Below the pieces are notes generated by a model. That model saw only the letters and a program-made list of their open reading frames with translations, was not told where the DNA came from and searched no databases. This document shows positions 7,366 to 13,093 of a stretch of 13,093 nt of DNA, piece after piece. Position 1 is the stretch's first letter, and each line of letters opens with the position of its first letter. The position numbers and the translations under genes are program-made. This DNA is from Gryganskiella cystojenkinii (lineage: Eukaryota; Mortierellomycota; Mortierellomycetes; Mortierellales; Mortierellaceae), in NCBI GenBank assembly GCA_015852425.1, contig JAAAIG010000993.1, positions 1 through 13,093 of the forward strand. The letters run 5' to 3'.

Positions 7366-8755
7366 ATGTCCTTTGCGAGACCATCGTTCACTTCCCTCTT
7401 TACCGGCGCACACCGTCGCGCTGTCGCTGCTCGGTCGGCGAGATTTCTGTCCAACTCGACCCCCCAACATCGCATGTCCCACATTGTCGACGGACAATCG
7501 CCACTCCGTCTCTTGCTCATCGGCAGTCCTGTAACGTGTCTCATTTTCTCTTTTCTGCCGACCCCAATTTCATTGTGTTTGTCAACAAGTTCCTGTGTTC
7601 CTATTCCTAGTCAAAAGAAACACGTCTTGCTAAAGCCGACCCGAAGGCACTAACCCGATACTGTCTATCTCTCTCCCTCTGTCTTCTCGATTCCATTCCC
7701 ATAGGGCGCGGGAAAGGGAACACAGTCGACCAGGATTCAGGACAATTTCGAGGTCAACACCATCTCGAGTGGCGATTTGCTCCGGAAGAATATCGCACAG
7801 GGAACCGAGATTGGGGTTCAGGCTGCCAAGGAGATGAAGAACGGCGCGTTCGTCTCGGACAGTGTCATGGTCAAGCTGATCGATGCGGAACTGGAGAAAC
7901 TGGGATCGGAACAAAACTGGCTCCTGGATGGGTTCCCGCGTACAATGACCCAGGCCAAGACGCTGGACACGACACTCGAAAGGGTGAACCAGCCTCTTAA
8001 CCTCGTCATCCATCTTAATGTCCCAGAGGATGTTATTCTACAGCGCATCATGGGTAAGTTTCCTAAAAAAATGGATCGCACGAAAGGAGTGATGGGGTAT
8101 CAATTCGTGCATGTTTTTCTTATTAATTCATCGTATTGTTGTTATCTTATCGTATCATACCAGATCGCTGGGTACATATTCCCTCCGGACGCGTGTACAA
8201 CATGACTTATAACCCACCCAAGAAGGCGGGTGTCGATGATGTAACAGGAGAGCCTCTGGAGCGTCGACCTGACGACAACCCTGTAAGTGTAACAAAACTT
8301 GGAGGATATCTAAAGGGCAGCTCACCCGGAGGTACCAGACCGGATGCCTTGCATCTATGCTGCGCGATGGGACTTTTGAGATGAGTCAATGGGAAATACC
8401 TTTTACTTTCCGCATTCACCCTTTCTGCGTACTTCTGCGGAAAAAGAAACCAAACCTTCGTTTTCTCTCATTGGTCTTTTACTTAGACTCTTGTTTAGGT
8501 GACACAAGGAAAAAACTGAGTTTGTTGACACAGTTTTAATTTTTTTGATCTTTTCTGACCTCATAGGAGACCTTCAAGATTCGATTGCAAAAGCATCATG
8601 AGCTCACGGAGCCCTTGTTGGATTATTACAAACAAAAGGACATCCTTGTAAGTCTCGCAGGAAATACCTCGGATGAAATATACCCTCAGATCCGCGATCT
8701 CTTGCAGTATCGCTTCAAACCCGAGGATCCTGCCGAGTCCGCTCAGCAATCTTAG
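7366..8755 (+). CDS. ADK2: Mitochondrial GTP:AMP adenylate kinase (AK3 type, four exons)
   Basis: The enzyme converts GTP plus AMP to GDP plus ADP in the mitochondrial matrix. The model join(7366..7530, 7705..8053, 8164..8282, 8567..8755) gives 273 aa. Introns are 174, 110 and 284 bases with GT...AG ends. Residues 1-40 are rich in Arg, Ser and Ala with few acidic residues and fit a mitochondrial presequence. The P-loop is GSP-GAGKGTQ (53-62), split by intron 1. SSGDLLR lies in the AMP site and DGFPRT (130-135) is the family signature. Exon 3 carries the LID, starting [13 protein letters not shown] (172-184) and containing the NPPK and [11 protein letters not shown] segments typical of AK3 rather than short cytosolic AK1. 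The LID lacks the four-cysteine zinc site of some bacterial enzymes. A second in-frame ATG (Met37) would remove the presequence and could give a shorter product. The protein ends in the AK3-like helix [12 protein letters not shown]. Confidence 0.93.
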
Positions 8756-9260
8756 AAACGTCTCAAGAAACAAAAATTCGTGAGCGATCAGGCAATCAAT
8801 CCACTCTCGTCCGTCAGTCAGAAGGGACCAGACCATGCACTGTACAGTACAAGCCGTCCCTTTTCGTTATAGGACTGCTGCGGTCCGGTCATGTATGAGT
8901 CGGCACGGGGTGGAGGAGACTGCCACTTCCCCGAATATCTTGACCGAGATCAGGATTGGAATGTGCAGGAAAGTCTAGAAGAGAGAGAGAGGGAACCCAA
9001 TGGTTTATAATCATTTGGCGATTTGTAAATGTAAAGAAAAAGTGAAATACATGTACAGTGTAAAGGTATTTGCCACTACTTCGTATCAGATCCAAGAAAA
9101 TAATTTTTTCACCTCATTCTCAAGCTCCAAAGGCATCACTCAAAAAGCGAACATCATCCTGGTAATGATGGTCGCCACCCCTGGATACATGAAACGGGGT
9201 ATCGAGATAGGGGAATAAAAATCGGCGGGCGGGCGTGTGAAAAAAAAAGAAATATTTTTT

Positions 9261-9270
9261 TTTGGGCGGA
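9261..9270 (+). promoter_or_regulatory. Recurrent promoter motif TTTGGGCGGA
   Basis: This 10-mer is 234 bases before the fRMsr start codon and is repeated exactly at 10551-10560, 366 bases before the thioesterase start. A one-base variant TTTAGGCGGA lies at 941-950. Its position and recurrence suggest a cis element, but I do not know a factor for it. Confidence 0.3.
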
Positions 9271-9320
9271 GTCACCTCTCTGATTTCGCCATTGGGCACT
9301 TGGATGACAAACTGACCAAA

Positions 9321-9345
9321 AGAGAGGACTATTGTGGTCCTCTCT
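9321..9345. repeat. Inverted repeat / hairpin
   Basis: AGAGAGGAC (9321-9329) and GTCCTCTCT (9337-9345) pair perfectly around a 7-base loop. It lies 159 bases before the fRMsr ATG, in the promoter or 5' leader. No T-run follows, and it is not a bacterial-type terminator. Confidence 0.6.
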
Positions 9346-9361
9346 CGCTCTTTTTATTCGC

Positions 9362-9463
9362 ATGTTTGTTCATTTCTCTTTTCTCTTCCATCTCATCCCA
9401 TCAAAATCATCTTTTACTTTCGCCATCTCGACCAAGTCCATTCAGCACACAGGATTCAATTGA
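9362..9463 (+). promoter_or_regulatory. Possible upstream ORF of fRMsr
   Basis: An ATG opens a 33-codon frame that ends in TGA 40 bases before the main start codon. It would matter only if the transcript begins upstream of 9362, which cannot be told from sequence. Confidence 0.2.
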
Positions 9464-9503
9464 TCAAAGAGCAGACAAAGGAAAGGAAAAACAAATAATA
9501 GAC

Positions 9504-10291
9504 ATGACTCCCAATATCACCACCTCAACTGCCACGGACAAGGCCGAGTTCTACCACGATCTGGAGGAACAGATCCAAGGAGTTGTCTACGAGCAGCGCA
9601 ACTGGGTACGTTCTTTGACGACAAGAAATTAACAGGCGATCTTGATGAATGATCCATTGCTTAATAGACGCACGTACATCCTCTTTTTTTGCTCGGAGTA
9701 TAGATCACCAACCTCGCCAATGCGTCTGCTCTGATCTACCATGGACTTCGTGCAGTGACCAACAAACCGATTAACTGGGCCGGATTCTATGTTCTGGATC
9801 AGACGACATCTTCATTATCATCGTCAACAACAGCAGAAAGAAAGGATGCTTTGATCCTGGGACCCTTCCAGGGTAAAGTCGCCTGTACCAACATTGCGTT
9901 CGGTCGTGGTGTCTGCGGCACCGCTGCTGCAGAGAAGAGGACATTGTTGGTCAAGGATGTGCACGAGTTCCCGGGACATATCGCCTGCGACTCTGCCTCC
10001 AACTCTGAAATCGTCGTCCCGTTGATCTTGGATGGGGTAAGAACGACACGCTTTTTTTTTTTGTTGGGGGGTGATGATTAGGAAGAAATAACGAGTCGGA
10101 AATGTGGGAGTTCGTTCGAGTACTGATCGAGAGACCTTTTTCACTTTTTGTTGTTTTGTTTGCAGCGAGTCATTGGAGTGTTGGATCTGGACTGCGAAGT
10201 GACCGAGGGATTTGATGAGGTCGATCAGGCAGGATTGGAGGTCGTGGCCAAGATCTTGGTAGAGTCTTGCGACTGGCGAGGAGTCGCTTAA
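9504..10291 (+). CDS. fRMsr: Free methionine-(R)-sulfoxide reductase, GAF domain (three exons)
   Basis: The enzyme reduces free L-methionine-(R)-sulfoxide with thioredoxin, in the cytosol, as oxidative damage repair. The model join(9504..9605, 9704..10036, 10166..10291) gives 186 aa, close to the yeast and bacterial enzymes. Introns are 98 and 129 bases with GTACGT and GTAAGA donors, both in phase 0. The whole protein is one GAF domain with NWAGFYVLD (58-66), LGPFQGKVAC (86-95), GRGVCGTA (101-108), HIACDSASNSEIVVPL (126-141) and RVIGVLDLDC (146-155). The three family cysteines are Cys95, Cys105 and Cys129. Their spacing (10 and 24) is the same as that of Cys91, Cys101 and Cys125 in the yeast enzyme YKL069W, so it should be active. 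A Ser/Thr-rich insert (about 67-80) lengthens the loop after the first strand pair. The start ATG has G at -3. Two AATAAA signals follow the stop codon. Confidence 0.93.
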
Positions 10292-10316
10292 AGGAAATGT
10301 CATGCGCAAGCCATGT

Positions 10317-10339
10317 AATAAAAGAAAGAAAGAAATAAA
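10317..10339 (+). terminator. Poly(A) signals of fRMsr
   Basis: AATAAA at 10317-10322 and a second copy at 10334-10339 lie within 50 bases of the stop codon, separated by a short GAAA-rich run. Confidence 0.6.
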
Positions 10340-10550
10340 TAAAGGTGGTGTCGCATTTTTGCTGTCGTAGGATGTAGCAGTTGGCAGTTGTTGGCTGTGC
10401 GGGGATGATAAGGACGAGGACGAGAATAAGAAAGAACTAACGAGAGGAGAGGCAACTTGCCTCGGCGCGATTATTATTTTCTCGGTAGATCTCAAAAGTG
10501 ACGGCAGGGCTACAGGCAAAGAAGAATCCATGGTGTGACAGAGGGTTCGC

Positions 10551-10560
10551 TTTGGGCGGA
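10551..10560 (+). promoter_or_regulatory. Recurrent promoter motif TTTGGGCGGA (second copy)
   Basis: This is identical to 9261-9270, 366 bases before the thioesterase start codon and 18 bases before the (AAC)10 tract. Confidence 0.3.
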
Positions 10561-10576
10561 CAGTTGACATGAACCC

Positions 10577-10577
<1 letters not shown>

Positions 10578-10609
<32 letters not shown>
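10578..10609 (+). repeat. (AAC)10 microsatellite
   Basis: Ten perfect AAC units plus AA lie about 320 bases before the thioesterase ATG. It is the same repeat class as the (CAA)12 tract in the leader of the Zn2Cys6 gene. Confidence 0.85.
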
Positions 10610-10925
10610 AGAATCAAGAGACGTATAGCCAGAAAGAACGAGGAAAAGAAAGAGAACACAGGAGACAACAGCAGGAGCATGTCAGTTCTGTTTTTCACTT
10701 TTCTCGGCTCGGATTTCAAAGGGGAAGGTGATCCACTGACAAAGTCAAAAAAAAAGTCAAAACCCTTTTTTTTTTGTCGTTTTCATATGTGGTGCGGAAA
10801 GGTGTTGTTTTGTCTGCCCGCCTTTGTATCGCCCCCTCAGAAATCCTGTTCCTTCTTCATTCCATCTCTCTTCCTTTTATTTCACATTCATTTGCTTCAA
10901 ACCGATACACACACTCACATACATA

Positions 10926-12747
10926 ATGTCAACAACACTGTCCACATACGACTCTTCCATGACACCAGCCCCGGACGCCGATGGCAACTCAAGTACGGAC
11001 AACAGAAGAAAACGAAAGGCCTCGTCTCATTCATTTATTTTAGCAATGAATGTGTGAATGTGATCTGGTTTACGCCTCGGCACGAGAGCGAGACGGAGTG
11101 TGTGTCACCTTCCCCCCACAATTCTCAGTCGGTCTCTTTCGGCTGGGTTTCGATCACTGTTATTTTACGACGGATAATTTTGTCTGTGTTAACCGCCATA
11201 TTTCCTGTACCTGACTCCTGCTTAAATAGACAATACCATTATTGAATCCATGTTGGATCTGGAAGAGATCGACAAGGACCTGTACCGATCCAAGAAGCTG
11301 TGGATGCCCATGGGTGCACGAGGCGTCTTTGGTAAGAGAAAAAAAAATGGACAAAAGGGTTCGGTAAGTATTTTGGATCGAATTAAGGATATCGTTGACT
11401 GACATTCTATCCTTTTTTCGATAGGCGGCAACGTGGTTGGTCAGGCATTGGTGGCAGCAACAAACACGGTTTCGACTAGCTTCTCTGTTCATGTATGTGG
11501 TCAATAATGAAAGGGCAGCTTGGAGTAAAAGGACAAGTCAACAGGAGCCGACCTTGCGTTCGATTGAGGAACAAAATCTCAAGAAAAGAGCGGATAATTT
11601 GTTCCCGAGGGCACCCTCAATTGTAGGCGCTCACATTTTTATTTCACATTTTATTTTCTCTCTCTTTCATGCAGTCACTCCACTCGTACTTCTTGATGCC
11701 TGGCGATCACTCCACACCGATCTTGTACCACGTGGAACGCGTCCGAGATGGTACAGTAAAAATATGAACCTCGTATGTTGCTTGCACTTCGACCCTACAG
11801 CGGACAAATAGCTCATCTCCCTTCCGCTTTTTATCTTGTCTTACAGGCAAATCGTACTGCACTAGGACAGTAACGGCTAAACAGCGAGGTAAAAACATTT
11901 TTGTGTGCACAGCCAGTTTCCAGGTGCCTCGACCCAGTGCTCCTAGTCATCAATACCCCATGCCGGATGTCCCTCACCACAGCACTCTTCCAAGTCAGGA
12001 GGAAATACTCCGAGGTCTGATCGACAATCCCAAGATCCCTGAAAACTTGTCCGACATCCTCAAGCTCAGCTTAGAAGAGGTAAAAGAACGTCCACAAGGG
12101 GACCTACCAGGTTTGCTGCAATGGGTGCTTTTTTTGGATGAGTTCCCACGTTTTCCTCAATCTTGTGTCTTTTTCATTGTTGTAGCCCGTCGCACTGGAC
12201 TTCAAGGACACGAAACGTCATACCTTCAAATCGATACAACATCCAGAGATCAGGACCGAACAAATGTTTTGGATCAAGTGTAAAGGTACCCTTGGTGATG
12301 CTTTGGCGCTGCACCAGTGTGTGGTTGCGTACGGATCGGATCATAATCTTTTGAACACTGTGCCGTTGGCACATGGAAGCACTTGGTTCTCGAGGAGAGG
12401 ACCCAATCCCAAGATCACCATGATGGCATCCCTGGATCATTCCATGTGGTTCCATTGTCCTTTCCGAGCAGATGAGTGGATGCTCTATGTCTGCGAGACG
12501 TAAGTTTTCTCTCTCTTCTCTCTCTTCTTCCTTTTCTTTTTTTTGCTTCTTTAAAGATAATAACTTGACTTCGTTTTCCTTCTTTACATAATTTAGTCCT
12601 CGGTCAGGATGCGATCGTGGATTGACTTTTGGAAGGATATACAAGGAGGATGGAACACTGGCGGTGTCTGTCGCACAGGAGGGTGTTGTTCGTTTGCAAC
12701 CGAAGACACCTTCGCCTGCAGCCACGGTCGAACAACCCAAGTTATAA
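10926..12747 (+). CDS. TES1: Acyl-CoA thioesterase, TesB/ACOT8 double-hotdog family (seven exons)
   Basis: The enzyme hydrolyses acyl-CoA to fatty acid and CoA. Fungal and animal relatives act in peroxisomes beside beta-oxidation. The model join(10926..10992, 11230..11331, 11425..11492, 11675..11750, 11847..12079, 12186..12499, 12597..12747) stays in frame and gives 336 aa. Introns are 237, 93, 182, 96, 106 and 97 bases. The N-terminal hotdog shows RGVFGGNVVGQALVAA, SVHSLHSYFLMPGD and RTVTAKQRGKNIF. The C-terminal hotdog shows CVVAYGSDHNLL, ASLDHSMWFHCPF and VSVAQEGVVR. By alignment to TesB (Asp204, Thr228, Gln278) the catalytic residues are Asp234, Ser264 and Gln314. The last three residues are PKL, a non-standard type 1 peroxisomal signal. 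The first donor (GTACGG) is the least certain junction, because exon 1 is short and poorly conserved. It is followed by a good CTGAC branch site near 11210. An AATAAA lies 72 bases after the stop codon. Confidence 0.92.
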
Positions 12748-12819
12748 TCCTTACCCCCTTTCTTCACCGCCACTCACGATACATAGACCAAGTTGTCTGG
12801 ATCCAGCAGATGACTGTAT

Positions 12820-12825
12820 AATAAA
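12820..12825 (+). terminator. Poly(A) signal of the thioesterase
   Basis: AATAAA, 72 bases after the TAA stop codon. Confidence 0.6.
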
Positions 12826-12870
12826 AACTGCAAGGAGTGAACAACAAACTTTAAGGGAATCAGAGAGCGA

Positions 12871-12891
12871 TTTTTTTTTTTTTTTTTTTTT
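12871..12891. repeat. T21 homopolymer
   Basis: Twenty-one consecutive T lie between the two convergent genes, the longest homopolymer in the window. Its exact length may vary or be mis-sequenced. Confidence 0.9.
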
Positions 12892-12923
12892 GGTTTATGG
12901 CATGAAGGCAGCTAGGTTATTGT

Positions 12924-12929
12924 TTTATT
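12924..12929 (-). terminator. Poly(A) signal, minus strand
   Basis: TTTATT reads AATAAA on the minus strand, 82 bases past the stop codon of the minus-strand coding end at 13011. It supports a convergent gene entering from the right. Confidence 0.4.
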
Positions 12930-13010
12930 ATGTTATGTGTTGTACAGATGGGGATGTTATGCAAGTTGACAATGAGATGGGTATTTGATGCTTTGAGGCT
13001 GGAGCGCGGT

Positions 13011-13093
13011 TTACATGCGGATGTTGCCATGGACGGTGACACCGCCAAAAGACTTGTCAAGAGCCATCTGGAGTGCTTGTTCGCGAGTCATCT
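13011..13093 (-). CDS. 3' end of an unrecognised minus-strand gene (partial)
   Basis: The last 83 bases read on the minus strand give at least 26 residues ending ALDKSFGGVTVHGNIRM and a TAA at 13013-13011. Codons are strongly C-ending (CGC, CTC, GAC, AAG, GTC, ACC, AAC, ATC), unlike the non-coding DNA beside them, which suggests a well-expressed gene. The start lies outside the window. The internal ATG at 13091 is probably not the start. A minus-strand AATAAA follows 82 bases after the stop. I do not recognise the family. Confidence 0.5.
   Translation of the reverse strand, partial: MTREQALQMALDKSFGGVTVHGNIRM

Larger units (their letters stand above)
8756..9503. other. Intergenic region, adenylate kinase to fRMsr
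   Basis: This stretch holds the 3' UTR of the kinase and the promoter of the next gene. I see no convincing gene. It contains an imperfect GATA-type site (TATCAGATCC, 9084-9093), a third copy of AAGCGAACATC (9145-9155), TTTGGGCGGA at 9261-9270, a 9-bp hairpin at 9321-9345 and a 33-codon upstream ORF at 9362-9463. A clear AATAAA near the kinase stop codon is lacking. The first is at 9214, about 460 bases downstream. Confidence 0.6.
10292..10925. other. Intergenic region, fRMsr to thioesterase
   Basis: Apart from the poly(A) signals, this 634-bp interval holds TTTGGGCGGA (10551-10560), an (AAC)10 repeat and CT-rich sequence close to the thioesterase start. Long frames on the minus strand reflect the trinucleotide repeat (leucine or cysteine runs) and are not genes. 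Confidence 0.55.

Noticed and set aside
8639..8662. GTAAGT with a nearby CAG inside adenylate kinase exon 4, resembling a tiny intron
   Set aside because: The interval would be far too short to splice, and reading through gives the expected AK3 C-terminal helix.
9824..10609. A 261-codon minus-strand frame with a leucine run, opposite fRMsr
   Set aside because: The Leu run is the complement of the (AAC)10 tract and the rest is antisense to GAF-domain exons and an intron.
11895..11920. GTAAAA with a nearby CAG inside thioesterase exon 5
   Set aside because: It is too short for an intron, and the translated segment RGKNIFVCTASFQ fits the family strand.
1..13093. A metabolic gene cluster or other multi-gene system
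   Set aside because: The genes belong to separate housekeeping pathways, carry their own promoters and poly(A) signals, and no transport, tailoring or defence genes accompany them.

Overview
This is nuclear DNA from a filamentous fungus. The evidence is intron-rich genes with short GT...AG introns (about 80-290 nt), C-ending codon preference in exons, many long A/T homopolymer runs, AATAAA-type poly(A) signals and a fungal Zn2Cys6 regulator. Gene style and protein sequences suggest an early-diverging lineage such as Mortierellomycota, but that placement is inference from memory of similar proteins. No mobile element, CRISPR array or viral sequence was seen.

Layout. Positions 1-2533 are a long non-coding stretch with homopolymers, short direct repeats and four perfect ATCTGATAA sites (two in each orientation). 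It leads into a single-exon gene for a 701-residue Zn2Cys6 transcription factor (2534-4639, +). A tRNA-Ala(AGC) gene follows at 5025-5097, preceded by a partial copy of its own 5' end and a 19-bp palindrome. On the minus strand lies a four-exon kynureninase gene (5284-6975). It is divergent from a four-exon mitochondrial GTP:AMP adenylate kinase gene (7366-8755, +). A three-exon free methionine-R-sulfoxide reductase gene (9504-10291, +) and a seven-exon TesB/ACOT8-type acyl-CoA thioesterase gene (10926-12747, +) follow. The last 83 bases hold the 3' end of a minus-strand coding region that I could not name.

All four spliced models keep frame across every junction and reconstruct complete proteins of expected length: 457, 273, 186 and 336 aa. 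The genes are core metabolism: tryptophan/NAD pathway, mitochondrial nucleotide balance, methionine repair and peroxisomal acyl-CoA hydrolysis. They do not form an obvious cluster or joint pathway.

The strongest unusual signal is the group of four ATCTGATAA sites upstream of the transcription factor. This is the published recognition sequence of the fungal iron-responsive GATA repressors (SreA/Fep1/Urbs1 family), so the regulator is a candidate member of the iron regulon. Secondary signals are an in-frame, acid-free 64-residue N-terminal extension of kynureninase, a PKL C-terminus on the thioesterase, and the tRNA-flanking duplication. I saw no clearly new multi-gene system.
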